Origin: Prescottella equi
GTDB lineage: Bacteria > Actinomycetota > Actinomycetes > Mycobacteriales > Mycobacteriaceae
DNA length: 64,000 bases
NCBI RefSeq assembly: GCF_002094305.1
Contig: NZ_LWTX01000002.1
Span: 248,001-312,000 of the forward strand
Direction of reading: 5' to 3'
Each line of letters opens with the position of its first letter. Positions within the stretch are counted from its first letter, which is position 1. Under the pieces are notes generated by a model. It ran no database searches and had not been told where the DNA came from. It saw only the letters and a list, made by a program, of their open reading frames with translations. Below are positions 9,690 through 18,885 of the stretch, piece by piece. The position numbers and the translations under genes are program-made.

Positions 9690-10859
9690 TTACTTCGCGG
9701 CGAACGCGAGCTCGGCAGCCTTGTCGGCAGCCTCGTCCATGGTTGCGACGACCGTCACCAGCGGGTGGTTGGCCTCGGCGAGGATGCGACGACCCTCTTC
9801 GACGTTGTTGCCGTCCAGGCGCACGACGAGCGGCTTGTTGGCCTCGTCGCCCAGGGTCTCGAGGGCACCCACGATGCCGTTGGCGACCGCGTCACATGCG
9901 GTGATGCCACCGAAGACGTTGACGAAGACGCTCTTGACCTGTGCGTCGTTCAGGATGACGTCGAGGCCGGCAGCCATGACCGCCGCCGAGGCGCCGCCAC
10001 CGATGTCGAGGAAGTTGGCGGGCTTGACGTTGCCGTGCTTCTCACCCGCGTAGGCGACGACGTCCAGGGTCGACATGACCAGGCCGGCGCCGTTACCGAT
10101 GATTCCGACCTCGCCGTCGAGCTTGACGTAGTTGAGGTCGTTCTCCTTGGCCTTGAGCTCGAGCGGATCCGTCGCGTCCTTGTCCTCGAACTCGGCATGG
10201 CCGGGCTGACGGAAGTCGGCGTTGGCGTCCAGGGTGACCTTGCCGTCGAGGGCGAGGATCTGGTCGTCGGGCGTACGGACGAGCGGGTTGACCTCGACGA
10301 GGAGAGCGTCTTCCTTGACGAAGACCTCCCACAGCTTCTGGATGGTCACGGCTGCGGCGTCGAGCACCTCGGCGGGCAGGTGGCCCTGCTCGGCGATGCT
10401 GCGCGCGAACGCGAGGTCGACACCCTTCACGGCGTCGACGGAGACCTTGGCGAGACGCTCCGGCTTGGTGGCGGCGACCTCTTCGATCTCCATGCCACCC
10501 TCGACCGAGCACATGGCCAGGTAGGTGCGGTTGGTGCGGTCGAGCAGGAAGGAGATGTAGTACTCCTCCGCGATGTCGCTCGCCTCGGCGACGAGGAGCT
10601 TCTTGACGACGTGGCCCTTGATGTCCAGGCCGAGGATGTTCTCGGCGTGGGTCTGCGCATCGTCCGCGGTGGCGGCGTACTTCACGCCACCGGCCTTGCC
10701 ACGGCCGCCGACCTTGACCTGGGCCTTGACCATGACCGGCTTGCCGATTTCCTCCGCGATCTCGCGGGCACCGGCAACCGTGTCGGTAACACGGCCGGCC
10801 GACGTCGGCACGTCATGCTTGGCGAAGAGTTCCTTCGCCTGGTATTCGAAGAGATCCAT
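9690..10859 (-). CDS. sucC: succinyl-CoA ligase beta subunit (ADP-forming)
   Basis: ATP-grasp subunit of succinyl-CoA ligase, 389 aa as usual. [18 protein letters not shown] is the canonical start (ATG 10859, with GGTGAG upstream); the frame extends to 10937 but those codons are not family-like. Further signatures are GRGKAGGVK, the ATP-grasp core and [12 protein letters not shown] near the C-terminus. First gene of the sucCD operon; a CRP/GlxR-like site lies about 104 bases upstream. Confidence 0.97.
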   Translation of the reverse strand: MDLFEYQAKELFAKHDVPTSAGRVTDTVAGAREIAEEIGKPVMVKAQVKVGGRGKAGGVKYAATADDAQTHAENILGLDIKGHVVKKLLVAEASDIAEEYYISFLLDRTNRTYLAMCSVEGGMEIEEVAATKPERLAKVSVDAVKGVDLAFARSIAEQGHLPAEVLDAAAVTIQKLWEVFVKEDALLVEVNPLVRTPDDQILALDGKVTLDANADFRQPGHAEFEDKDATDPLELKAKENDLNYVKLDGEVGIIGNGAGLVMSTLDVVAYAGEKHGNVKPANFLDIGGGASAAVMAAGLDVILNDAQVKSVFVNVFGGITACDAVANGIVGALETLGDEANKPLVVRLDGNNVEEGRRILAEANHPLVTVVATMDEAADKAAELAFAAK

Positions 10860-10962
10860 CTGCTCACCGTCTCGTCTGCGTTGACGCCCGCTCGGGGTAG
10901 GAGCGGGTCCGTGTCGGACTTTAACTAGTTCAATCAATCGACTATCGCTCGCCTATGTGCCA

Positions 10963-10978
10963 TGTGGCATATATCACG
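10963..10978. promoter_or_regulatory. weak CRP/GlxR-like site upstream of sucC
   Basis: TGTGGCATATATCACG matches the TGTGA-N6-TCACA consensus with one change in each half. It overlaps a second dyad, TGCCA-TG-TGGCA (10958-10969). GlxR controls central carbon genes in corynebacteria; assignment here is by motif and position only. Confidence 0.4.
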
Positions 10979-11283
10979 CGCTCGAGCCGACGGCGGCACT
11001 CCGTCGCGGCCACCACATCACAGGAGCGGCGGCACCCACGATTCGATCCGGGTGCGCACTCGGTGCGGCCGCGCCAGAAGGCGCCCTCCCAAGGATTGCA
11101 GGTGGCCCGAACGGCGTCGCGATCGGACCACCCGAATCACCGCCGAAACCGCCGCGCGGCAACTACCCGGCACTGCAACCGACCCGCAACCGATCACTGC
11201 CGCGATCGGGCTGTAACAAACACGAGCCGTCCCGATATATGAACGAAACCATTCGGGATGTTCGACATCCTCCCAGCTCACCG
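10979..11283. other. intergenic region between sucC and the M23 peptidase gene
   Basis: Together with the flanking sites this divergent spacer is about 545 bases. No ORF with coding character or good ribosome binding site was seen on either strand, and no known RNA was recognised. It presumably holds the two promoters and may hold an unrecognised RNA. Confidence 0.4.
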
Positions 11284-11299
11284 TGTGACACGCGTCACA
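11284..11299. promoter_or_regulatory. CRP/GlxR-type binding site upstream of M23 peptidase gene
   Basis: TGTGACACGCGTCACA is a perfect match to TGTGA-N6-TCACA. It is centred about 115 bases before the peptidase start. Cell-wall hydrolase genes are known GlxR/CRP targets in corynebacteria and mycobacteria. Confidence 0.65.
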
Positions 11300-11405
11300 A
11301 TGCCATGTTGCTTGCGCGGTACAGGTTGCCCCGCTGCAACCGTTTCGTTACCGTCGCCAAGGTCTAAGTCACAGGCAGGTCACGGGCAGGAGGACGGCAG
11401 GGCAC

Positions 11406-12407
11406 ATGCACCACCGCACTCAGTTCACCGCCAGCCGATTCGTGAAACAGCACGCCGACGAGGAGCCCACCCGGGCGTTCCCAGCGGCGGCAGGTCCGGA
11501 AGCCACAGGCTCCGGGGCGGAAAGAACCGAGATTCACAGCGTCATGCTCCACAGCACCGAAGTTCCCACCGCCCGCGAGGATGCCCCCGGCACCGGCGAG
11601 GCCCCCACCGAGATCGTCGGGGCCACCACGGTCACCGCTGCCGCTCCCCCCGGACGCGGCGGTCGCCACCGCCTCCCCACCCCACCCACCGCCCTCAAGG
11701 GCCGGGCAGCGGTCATCGCAGTGGCCGCCGGCGCAGTGGTCGCCGCCGGACAGGCCGCGGTCAGCGGACCGTCGCAGGATTCCGATCATTCCGAGGTCGC
11801 CCTCGACGAGGCCGGATCCGTCGCCACCACCGCGACTCCCCAGGCGGCACAGTTCAGCAATGTCGCGCAGACGACCTCCACCAGTTCCGCCCCGCAGGTA
11901 CTCGCCCTCGCGAACCCGACGGATCTGAACCAGTTCTCCAACCTGCTGGCCAAGGGCCAGCGTTTCAGCGAGGAGCGCGCCGCCCGCGAGGCCGCCGCCC
12001 GCCGCCCGCTGTTCGTCCTGCCCGCCAAGGGCACCTACACCTCGTCGTTCGGGGCCCGCTGGGGCACCCTGCACGCGGGTGTCGACATCGCCAACGCCAT
12101 CGGCACCCCGATCTACGCGGTGGCCGACGGCACGGTCATCGACTCCGGTCCGGCCTCCGGCTTCGGCATGTGGGTCCGTCTCCAGCACGCCGACGGCACG
12201 ATCACCGTGTACGGCCACATCAACGAGACGCTCGTGACGGTCGGGCAGAAGGTCATGGCCGGCGACCAGATCGCCACCATGGGCAACCGCGGCTTCTCCA
12301 CGGGTCCGCACCTGCACTTCGAGGTCCACCTGGCCGGCGAGAACAAGATCGATCCGCTGCCGTGGCTTGCGACCCGCGGCATCAGCCTCGGCGTCGAACA
12401 GCCCTGA
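11406..12407 (+). CDS. membrane-anchored M23 (LytM-type) peptidoglycan endopeptidase
   Basis: A 333-aa protein: a ~95-residue disordered cytoplasmic N-terminus, one membrane segment (about 97-118, AAVIAVAAGAVVAAGQAAV), a spacer, then a C-terminal LytM domain (about 225-325). The zinc ligands are present: HAGVDIA gives H and D, and HLHFEVH gives the HxH pair. It would cleave peptide cross-links of peptidoglycan outside the membrane. Orthologous by position to Rv0950c, between sucC and uvrD1. Expression is probably under a CRP/GlxR-type regulator (site at 11284). AGGAGG lies some 15 bases before the ATG, rather far, so the start is only fairly sure. Confidence 0.88.
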   Translation: MHHRTQFTASRFVKQHADEEPTRAFPAAAGPEATGSGAERTEIHSVMLHSTEVPTAREDAPGTGEAPTEIVGATTVTAAAPPGRGGRHRLPTPPTALKGRAAVIAVAAGAVVAAGQAAVSGPSQDSDHSEVALDEAGSVATTATPQAAQFSNVAQTTSTSSAPQVLALANPTDLNQFSNLLAKGQRFSEERAAREAAARRPLFVLPAKGTYTSSFGARWGTLHAGVDIANAIGTPIYAVADGTVIDSGPASGFGMWVRLQHADGTITVYGHINETLVTVGQKVMAGDQIATMGNRGFSTGPHLHFEVHLAGENKIDPLPWLATRGISLGVEQP

Positions 12408-12430
12408 TCGGCCGCGCACCCCGCTACCGA

Positions 12431-12473
12431 AAACGCCTCCGGCCCAAGCATTTCGCTTGGGCCGGAGGCGTTT
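12431..12473. terminator. bidirectional terminator between M23 gene and pcrA
   Basis: A perfect 19-base stem (12431-12449 with 12455-12473) and a five-base loop, with A-run before and T-run after, serving both convergent genes. Confidence 0.9.
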
Positions 12474-12500
12474 CGGTCTCCGCGTCTCCGCAGGGACGCG

Positions 12501-14975
12501 TCAGAGTTTGACCATCGGCACGCCGCCGATGAGCATCAGCCGCACCTTGCCGGCCGAACCGAAGTCGATCGTGACCGTCGCGGTCGGACCGGCCCCCTTG
12601 GTCTCGAGCACCTTGCCGAGCCCGTACTTGTCGTGGCTGACCCGATCCCCCACGGCGAGCACCAGATTGTTGTTGCGCCCGCGCGGCGCCCCGAAGCTCG
12701 GCGACGAAGCGCCCGAGCGACCCGTCGAACCGAATCCCGCTCCGCCGCCCCCGAAGCCGCCCCCGTAGCCCTGGCCACGCGGACGCCCGCCGCCGATCGC
12801 ACCACCGGTACCCAGCACACCGGGATCCTCGCGTCGCCAGTTCACGAGATCGGCCGGAATCTCCTGCAGGAAGCGCGATTCCGGATTGGTGACGGGCTGC
12901 CCCCAAGCCGACCGCACGATCGCGCGGGTGAGATACAGCCGGTGCCGCGCGCGGGTGATCCCGACGTACGCGAGCCGCCGCTCCTCCGACAGTTCCGCCG
13001 GATCGCCGAGGGCCCTCATGTGCGGGAACTGCCCGTCCTCCCAGCCGGTCACGAACACGACGGGGAACTCGAGACCCTTCGCGGTGTGCAGCGTCATGAG
13101 GGTCACCACGCCCTCACCCTCGTCGGGCACCTGGTCGGAGTCGGCGACCAGCGACACCCGCTCGAGAAACGCGGCGAGTGAGCCGGGATCGGGCTGACCC
13201 TCGTCTTCCACGACGTCACCCTCGGCGGCGTTCTCCTCGGCGAAGGCAGCGGCGTTGCGGGCGTCGGAGCTGAACTCTCTTGCGACGCTGACCAGTTCGT
13301 TCAGGTTGTCGAGGCGGGCACCGTCCTGAGGGTCGCTGCTGGCCTCGAGCTCCCGGCGGTAGCCGGTGCGATCGAGGACACCTTCGACGACCTCTCCGAT
13401 GTCGGTGAGGTCGTTGCCGTCGGCGTCGGTGCTCACCATGAGCGCGCGCAGCCCGTCGAGCAGCTCGAGGAACGACGCGATCGCCTTCTGGGACCGGGTG
13501 TTGAGCAGCGGCACCGATCCCTCGCCGGCGGCCCGCAACGCCTCGGCGAATCCGACGCCCTTCTGCTCCGCGTACACCGACACGCACGCCTCGGCGCGAT
13601 CGCCGATGCCGCGGCGCGGGGTGTTGAGGATCCGGCGCAGGCTCACCGTGTCGTCCTCGTTCGCCAGCACACGCAGGTAGGCGACGATGTCGCGCACTTC
13701 CTTGCGCTCGTAGAACCGCGTGCCGCCGACCACCTTGTACGGAATCCCGAGCCGGATGAAGATCTCTTCCAGCGCGCGGGAGGAGTTGTTGGTCCGGTAG
13801 AAGACCGCCACCTCACCGAACTTGGTCTCGCCCGCGTCGACCAGGCGGTCGATCTCGGACGCCACGAACTGCGCCTCGTCGTGCTCGTTGTCGGCGACGT
13901 AGCCGGTGATCAGCTCGCCCTCGCCGGAGTCCGTCCACAACCGCTTCTCGCGCCGACCGGTGTTGCGGGAGATCACCGAGTTCGCCGCGGACAGGATGTT
14001 CTGCGTGGAACGGTAGTTCTGCTCGAGCAGGATGGTCCGGGCGTCCGGGTAGTCGCGCTCGAATTCCTCGATGTTGCGGATCGTCGCGCCACGGAACGCA
14101 TAGATCGACTGGTCGGCGTCACCGACGACGCACAGCTCACCCGGCGGGACGGCGTACGGGTCGTCCGACTCCTCCCCCACGAGCTCGCGGACCAGGACGT
14201 ACTGGGCGTGGTTGGTGTCCTGGTACTCGTCGACCAGAACGTGCCGGAAGCGGCGCCGGTAGTACTCGGCGACCTGCGGGTTCGCCTGCAGCAGTCCCAC
14301 CGTCTCGCCGATCAGGTCGTCGAAGTCGAGAGCGTTCGCGGCCCGCAGGCGCTGCTGGTAGTGCGCGTAGACCCGCGCCACCAGCTTGTCCAGGTCGTTG
14401 GAGTCGCGATCGGCGTCCGCCGCGGCCTCCTCGGGGTCGATCAGCTCGTTCTTGAGGTTCGAGATCTTGGTCGCGAGGAGCCGGGCCGAGTACCGCTTTG
14501 TGTCGATTTCCAGGTCCTTGGAAATCATCGTCAGCAGGCGGCGCGAGTCGTCGGCGTCGTAAATCGAGAAGTTCGAGTTCAGGCCGTGCAGCAGGCCGGC
14601 CTGCGCGCGCAGGATCCGGACGCAGCTCGAGTGGAACGTCGAGACCCACATGCTGTTGGCGCGGGGGCCCACCAGCTGGGCGACGCGCTCGCGCATCTCC
14701 GCCGCGGCCTTGTTGGTGAACGTGATCGCGAGGATCTGTCCGGGCATCACTCCCCGCTCGGCCAGCAGGTACGCGATCCGGCGGGTGAGGACGGCGGTCT
14801 TACCCGATCCGGCTCCCGCGACGATGAGCAGCGGCGACCCCGCGTGCAGGACAGCCTCACGCTGTTGCGGGTTGAGCCCCTCGAGCAGCGCGTCGGCAGG
14901 GCCGCGGGATCCGCCCTGGGATCCGCCCTGGGAATGGCCGGGAATACCGAGCGTGGAACCGGAGATCGTATTCAT
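12501..14975 (-). CDS. pcrA: ATP-dependent DNA helicase PcrA/UvrD1
   Basis: Superfamily 1A 3'-5' helicase for DNA repair and replication restart. The 824-aa protein shows motif I GAGSGKT (54-60), TFTNKAA, the DEYQD Walker B, QNYRS, and VTLMTLHTAKGLEFPVVF (motif V region). A Gly-rich linker (about 730-775) leads to the C-terminal Tudor-like domain (VGDRVSHDKYGLGKVLETKG) that in PcrA contacts RNA polymerase. The position beside an M23 gene and chorismate mutase matches M. tuberculosis uvrD1 (Rv0949). Confidence 0.95.
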   Translation of the reverse strand: MNTISGSTLGIPGHSQGGSQGGSRGPADALLEGLNPQQREAVLHAGSPLLIVAGAGSGKTAVLTRRIAYLLAERGVMPGQILAITFTNKAAAEMRERVAQLVGPRANSMWVSTFHSSCVRILRAQAGLLHGLNSNFSIYDADDSRRLLTMISKDLEIDTKRYSARLLATKISNLKNELIDPEEAAADADRDSNDLDKLVARVYAHYQQRLRAANALDFDDLIGETVGLLQANPQVAEYYRRRFRHVLVDEYQDTNHAQYVLVRELVGEESDDPYAVPPGELCVVGDADQSIYAFRGATIRNIEEFERDYPDARTILLEQNYRSTQNILSAANSVISRNTGRREKRLWTDSGEGELITGYVADNEHDEAQFVASEIDRLVDAGETKFGEVAVFYRTNNSSRALEEIFIRLGIPYKVVGGTRFYERKEVRDIVAYLRVLANEDDTVSLRRILNTPRRGIGDRAEACVSVYAEQKGVGFAEALRAAGEGSVPLLNTRSQKAIASFLELLDGLRALMVSTDADGNDLTDIGEVVEGVLDRTGYRRELEASSDPQDGARLDNLNELVSVAREFSSDARNAAAFAEENAAEGDVVEDEGQPDPGSLAAFLERVSLVADSDQVPDEGEGVVTLMTLHTAKGLEFPVVFVTGWEDGQFPHMRALGDPAELSEERRLAYVGITRARHRLYLTRAIVRSAWGQPVTNPESRFLQEIPADLVNWRREDPGVLGTGGAIGGGRPRGQGYGGGFGGGGAGFGSTGRSGASSPSFGAPRGRNNNLVLAVGDRVSHDKYGLGKVLETKGAGPTATVTIDFGSAGKVRLMLIGGVPMVKL

Positions 14976-15095
14976 CGTCTGTCCACGCTACCGGCGAAGT
15001 CCGACACCGCGGCAGGTACCCGATCACCCTGGTCGTGAAGGCAGTCACCCTTGCTTGGGTTGGACTTGTACGCGTGGCAAACTGGAGAGGTGATC

Positions 15096-15194
15096 ATGGC
15101 CGCAACGATGCGAGCATCCGGTGCACGATGGCGCGAGTGCCGTCTGCACTGGCGATTTCCCAGCGGGTACCGACCGATGGTGCCCGCGGCCTGA
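15096..15194 (+). CDS. candidate aromatic-rich leader peptide upstream of chorismate mutase (32 aa)
   Basis: ATG 15096 has a strong ribosome binding site (GAGAGGTGATC, ending one base before the ATG). The 32-codon ORF, starting MAATMRASGARWRECRLHW, contains Trp12, Trp19, Phe21 and Tyr25, that is, all three products of the pathway that chorismate mutase feeds or competes with. It is followed by a GC-rich hairpin with TTCTTGT (15205-15237) and then by the chorismate mutase gene. This is the layout of a transcription attenuator. I do not know a described homologue; it could also be a chance ORF. Confidence 0.45.
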   Translation: MAATMRASGARWRECRLHWRFPSGYRPMVPAA

Positions 15195-15204
15195 TCCTCC
15201 GCGA

Positions 15205-15237
15205 GCCCCGAGGTCCACTGGATCCCGGGGCGTTCTT
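15205..15237 (+). terminator. hairpin with short T-rich tail, possible attenuator
   Basis: GCCCCG (15205-15210) pairs with CGGGGC (15226-15231), with inner GG/CC and CCA/TGG pairs, then GTTCTTG. A competing stem CGCGG (15185-15189) with CCGCG (15199-15203) lies just upstream, over the end of the leader ORF. Confidence 0.45.
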
Positions 15238-15308
15238 GTGAGCAGGACCCGGATTCGTAACGACTCGAGGGAACCGAACGAACCTAGTTCCGACACGAGG
15301 AGCAGACT

Positions 15309-15602
15309 ATGAGCAGCCCCACCACCACTTCTTCATCCGATTCGTCGCTGCCTGCGAGCGAGGCCGAGATCGCCGAACTCCGCAAGGAGATCGACCGCCT
15401 CGACGCCGAGATCCTCGCGGCCGTCAAGCGCCGCAGCGAGGTGTCGCAGATCATCGGCCGTACCCGTATGGCGTCCGGTGGCCCACGGCTGGTGCACAGC
15501 CGGGAAATGAAGGTTCTGGAGCGCTTCAGTGAGCTCGGCCAGGAGGGCCACACCCTCGCCATGCTGCTGCTCCGTCTCGGACGCGGCCGGCTGGGGCACT
15601 GA
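15309..15602 (+). CDS. chorismate mutase, intracellular AroQ-delta type
   Basis: Converts chorismate to prephenate for Phe/Tyr synthesis. The 97-aa all-helical protein matches the M. tuberculosis Rv0948c type: EIAELRKEIDRLDAEIL, KRRSEVSQIIG, and the C-terminus LLLRLGRGRLGH, the part that changes when this weakly active enzyme is boosted by complex formation with DAHP synthase. ATG 15309 follows GAGGAGCAGACT. Regulation may include the leader ORF and hairpin directly upstream. Confidence 0.93.
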   Translation: MSSPTTTSSSDSSLPASEAEIAELRKEIDRLDAEILAAVKRRSEVSQIIGRTRMASGGPRLVHSREMKVLERFSELGQEGHTLAMLLLRLGRGRLGH

Positions 15603-15635
15603 CCGCTCCCGTCTCACCACCTCACAGCGCGAACT

Positions 15636-15673
15636 CGAGAAACGCCCGGTCCGTTCGGACCGGGCGTTTCTCG
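15636..15673. terminator. bidirectional terminator, chorismate mutase / SSADH gene
   Basis: Perfect 18-base arms (15636-15653, 15656-15673) with a two-base centre, containing GAGAAACGCCC and GGGCGTTTCTC, between convergent genes. Confidence 0.9.
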
Positions 15674-15692
15674 TGCTCGTGCTGCGGCCGGT

Positions 15693-17144
15693 TCAGGTGA
15701 GCGCGATGTACTTGGTCTCGAGGTACTCGGCGATCCCCTCGCTACCGCCCTCGCGGCCGAACCCGGAGGCCTTGACGCCGCCGAACGGGGCCGCGGTGTC
15801 GGAGATGACGCCGCGGTTGACACCGACCATGCCCGTTTCCAGGGCGTCGGAGACGCGCAGCGCCCGGTCCAGGTCGCGGGTGTAGATGTACGCCGCGAGA
15901 CCGAACTCGGTGTCGTTGGCGGCCGCGACGGCCTCCTCCTCGGTGTCGAAGCCGGTGATCGCCGCGACCGGCCCGAACACCTCCTCGCGCAGGATGCGCG
16001 CCGACGCCGGGACGTCGGCGAGGACGGTGGCGGGATAGAACCAGCCCGGGCCGCCCGGGGCCTCGCCGCCGAGCAGTACCTTCGCTCCCGCTTGCACGGC
16101 GTCGTCGACGAGTTCGGCGACGGTGGCGAGCTGATCGCGATTGATCAGCGGGCCGAGCGTCGTCTCCGGGTCGATGCCGGGGCCCATCTTCGACGCTGCC
16201 ATCCGTTCGGTGAGTTTCGCGGTGAACTCCTCACGGACGGCGTTCGCGACGTGGAAACGGTTCGCGGCCGTGCACGCCTCGCCCCCGTTGCGGAGCTTGG
16301 CCAGCATCGCGCCGTCCACCGCGGCATCGATATCGGCGTCGTCGAACACGACGAACGGCGCGTTGCCACCAAGTTCCATCGACGTGCGCAGCAGCCCCTT
16401 CGCGGACTTCTCGACCAGCATCCGGCCCACACCGGTGGAGCCGGTGAAGGTGAGTTTGCGCAGCCGAGGGTCCTCGAGCAGCGGCTCGGTGACCGCGCTC
16501 GAATGCGACGTCGGCAGCACCGACAGCACGCCCGGCGGCAGCCCCGCCTCGACGAACAGCTCGGCCAGCGCCAGCATGGTCAGCGGCGTCTCCGATGCAG
16601 GCTTGACGATCATGGTGCAGCCGGCGGCCAGCGCCGGGCCGATCTTGCGGGTGCCCATCGCGAGCGGGAAGTTCCACGGCGTGATCGCCAAGCACGGTCC
16701 CACCGGCTGCTTCGACACGAGGATGCGGCCGTTGCCGGCGGGCGCGGCCTGGTAGCGACCCTCCATCCGGACCGCTTCCTCGGCGAACCACCGGAAGAAC
16801 TCGGCGCCGTACTTGACCTCGGCCCGGCTCTCGGGCAGTGCTTTGCCCATCTCGAGGGTCATCAGTTGCGCGAAGGTCTCCGCACGGGTCGTGATCTTGT
16901 CGAACACCGAGCGCAGCAACTCGCCGCGCTCGCGGGCGGGCGTGGCGGCCCAGTCCGCCTGTGCGGCGGCCGCGGCGTCGAGGGCCTTGACGGCGTCGCC
17001 GGGACTGGCGTCGGCGACCTCGGTGAGTACGTCACCGGTCGCGGGGTCGTACACGGGGAAGGTGGCGCCGTTCTCGGCGTCCACGGAGGTGCCCCCGATC
17101 CACAGCTTGGTAGGAACGGCACGAATCAGTTCGGCTGGGTTCAT
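15693..17144 (-). CDS. NAD(P)-dependent succinate-semialdehyde dehydrogenase family
   Basis: Aldehyde dehydrogenase superfamily, GabD-like, oxidising succinate semialdehyde to succinate (GABA shunt or the alternative route from 2-oxoglutarate). Counting from the first of two adjacent ATGs at 17156 (487 aa), motifs are TPWNFPLA, FTGSTGVGR, Glu261 in MELGGNAP and the catalytic Cys295 in GGEACTAAN. ATG 17144 (483 aa) is preferred because GGAAG lies six bases before it; 17156 is possible. It sits between chorismate mutase and pgi, where M. tuberculosis has no such gene, so it was inserted or lost here. Substrate is inferred from similarity. Confidence 0.88.
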   Translation of the reverse strand: MNPAELIRAVPTKLWIGGTSVDAENGATFPVYDPATGDVLTEVADASPGDAVKALDAAAAAQADWAATPARERGELLRSVFDKITTRAETFAQLMTLEMGKALPESRAEVKYGAEFFRWFAEEAVRMEGRYQAAPAGNGRILVSKQPVGPCLAITPWNFPLAMGTRKIGPALAAGCTMIVKPASETPLTMLALAELFVEAGLPPGVLSVLPTSHSSAVTEPLLEDPRLRKLTFTGSTGVGRMLVEKSAKGLLRTSMELGGNAPFVVFDDADIDAAVDGAMLAKLRNGGEACTAANRFHVANAVREEFTAKLTERMAASKMGPGIDPETTLGPLINRDQLATVAELVDDAVQAGAKVLLGGEAPGGPGWFYPATVLADVPASARILREEVFGPVAAITGFDTEEEAVAAANDTEFGLAAYIYTRDLDRALRVSDALETGMVGVNRGVISDTAAPFGGVKASGFGREGGSEGIAEYLETKYIALT

Positions 17145-17221
17145 GGCTTCCATCATGCGCCGGTCGAGCGCGCCGTGTGTCGCTCAACGAGAGTCGGCAA
17201 GAGCTTCGGGCGCGCTGCCGA

Positions 17222-17227
17222 TAAGCT
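17222..17227 (+). promoter_or_regulatory. -10 element for leaderless pgi
   Basis: TAAGCT, ending six bases before the ATG at 17234, with no ribosome binding site; a leaderless transcript is likely. Confidence 0.5.
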
Positions 17228-17233
17228 TCCTGC

Positions 17234-18883
17234 ATGAGCACAGACATCACCGGTACCGCAGCCTGGAAGAATCTGGATGCGCATCATCGAGTGGTCGAAT
17301 CTGCCCATCTGCGAGACCTGTTCGCTCAGGACCCCTCCCGCGGCACCGAACTGACGGTGACGGCGGGCGACCTGTACGTGGACTACAGCAAACATCGTGT
17401 GACTCGCGAAACCCTTGATCTGCTCGTGGAACTGGCGCGAACCGCACAGGTGGAGCAGCGCCGCGACGACATGTTCGCGGGCGCGCACATCAACACGTCG
17501 GAGGACCGCGCGGTGCTGCACACCGCCCTGCGCCTGCCGGCGGACGCCGACCTCACCGTCGACGGGCAGGACGTCGTCGCCGACGTGCACGACGTTCTGC
17601 GCCGGATGGGCGAGTTCACCGACCGGCTGCGGTCCGGGCAGTGGCGGGGCGCGACCGGCGAGAAGATCCGCACGGTCGTCAACATCGGTATCGGCGGTTC
17701 GGATCTCGGTCCGGTGATGGTGTGCGGGGCGCTGCGTCACTACGCCGACGCCGGGATCTCGGCGCGTTTCGTCTCCAACGTCGACCCTGCCGACCTGGTG
17801 GGCACGCTGGCCGACCTGGATCCGGCCACGACGCTGTTCGTCGTCGCGTCGAAGACGTTCTCGACGCTCGAGACGCTGACGAACGCATCCGCCGCGCGCC
17901 GCTGGCTCGTCGACGAGCTCGGTGAGGACGCGGTGCCCAAGCACTTCGTGGCGGTCTCGACGCACGCCGAGCGGGTCGCGGAGTTCGGCATCGACACCGC
18001 CAACATGTTCGGGTTCTGGGACTGGGTCGGCGGACGCTACTCGGTGGACTCGGCGATCGGGTTGTCGGTGATGGCGGTGATCGGCAAGGAGCGCTTCGCG
18101 GAGTTCCTCGCCGGCTTCCATGCCGTCGACGAGCACTTCCGGACGGCGCCGCTCGCGGAGAACGCGCCGGTGCTGCTGGGACTGATCGGGGTGTGGTACT
18201 CGAGTTTCTTCGACGCCGAATCCCGTGCGGTCCTTCCGTATTCGAACGATCTGGCCCGCTTCGCGGCCTACCTGCAGCAGCTCACGATGGAGTCGAACGG
18301 CAAGTCGGTGCGCGCCGACGGCTCCCCCGTCACCACCAGGACCGGCGAGATCTTCTGGGGCGAGCCGGGAACCAACGGCCAGCACGCGTTCTACCAGTTG
18401 CTGCACCAGGGCACCCGCCTGGTGCCGGCAGACTTCATCGGCTTCGCCGAGCCCACCGACGACCTGCCGACCTCCGACGGGACCGGCAGCATGCACGATC
18501 TGCTCATGAGCAACCTGTTCGCGCAGACGAAGGTGCTCGCGTTCGGCAAGACCGCCGAGGAGATCGCCGCCGAGGGCACGCCGCCGGAGTTGGTACCGCA
18601 CAAGGTGATGCCGGGTAATCGCCCGACCACGACGATCCTGGCGCCGCGCCTGACGCCGTCGGTGATCGGTCAGCTCATCGCGCTGTACGAGCACCAGGTG
18701 TTCGTCGCGGGCGTCATCTGGGGCATCGATTCGTTCGACCAGTGGGGCGTCGAACTCGGCAAGGCCCAGGCACTCGAGCTCGGTCCCGTGCTGACGTCCA
18801 CGGAAGCTCCTCCGCGGCAGGACGACTCGTCCACCGACGCCTTGGTGCGGTGGTACCGGAGCCGGCGCGGCCGAGCGGTCTGA
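17234..18883 (+). CDS. pgi: glucose-6-phosphate isomerase
   Basis: Interconverts glucose-6-P and fructose-6-P in glycolysis and gluconeogenesis. The 549-aa protein has the usual length and both family signatures: [12 protein letters not shown] (about 153-164) and [19 protein letters not shown] (about 375-393, with the catalytic Glu and His). Orthologous in position to Rv0946c. Its stop is two bases from the stop of the convergent ApbE-like gene. Confidence 0.97.
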   Translation: MSTDITGTAAWKNLDAHHRVVESAHLRDLFAQDPSRGTELTVTAGDLYVDYSKHRVTRETLDLLVELARTAQVEQRRDDMFAGAHINTSEDRAVLHTALRLPADADLTVDGQDVVADVHDVLRRMGEFTDRLRSGQWRGATGEKIRTVVNIGIGGSDLGPVMVCGALRHYADAGISARFVSNVDPADLVGTLADLDPATTLFVVASKTFSTLETLTNASAARRWLVDELGEDAVPKHFVAVSTHAERVAEFGIDTANMFGFWDWVGGRYSVDSAIGLSVMAVIGKERFAEFLAGFHAVDEHFRTAPLAENAPVLLGLIGVWYSSFFDAESRAVLPYSNDLARFAAYLQQLTMESNGKSVRADGSPVTTRTGEIFWGEPGTNGQHAFYQLLHQGTRLVPADFIGFAEPTDDLPTSDGTGSMHDLLMSNLFAQTKVLAFGKTAEEIAAEGTPPELVPHKVMPGNRPTTTILAPRLTPSVIGQLIALYEHQVFVAGVIWGIDSFDQWGVELGKAQALELGPVLTSTEAPPRQDDSSTDALVRWYRSRRGRAV

Positions 18884-18885
18884 GA

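Noticed and set aside
10957-11367. 136-aa frame in the sucC-M23 spacer
   Set aside because: No ribosome binding site, composition unlike real proteins, and it crosses the CRP-type site.
11300-11405. c-di-AMP (ydaO-type) riboswitch before the M23 peptidase gene
   Set aside because: Such riboswitches precede wall hydrolases in actinobacteria, but I could not find the conserved core and the space is too short.
12720-12800. Gly-rich linker of PcrA as a frameshift or degenerate repeat
   Set aside because: The frame stays open and leads into the conserved C-terminal Tudor-like domain, so it is a normal linker.
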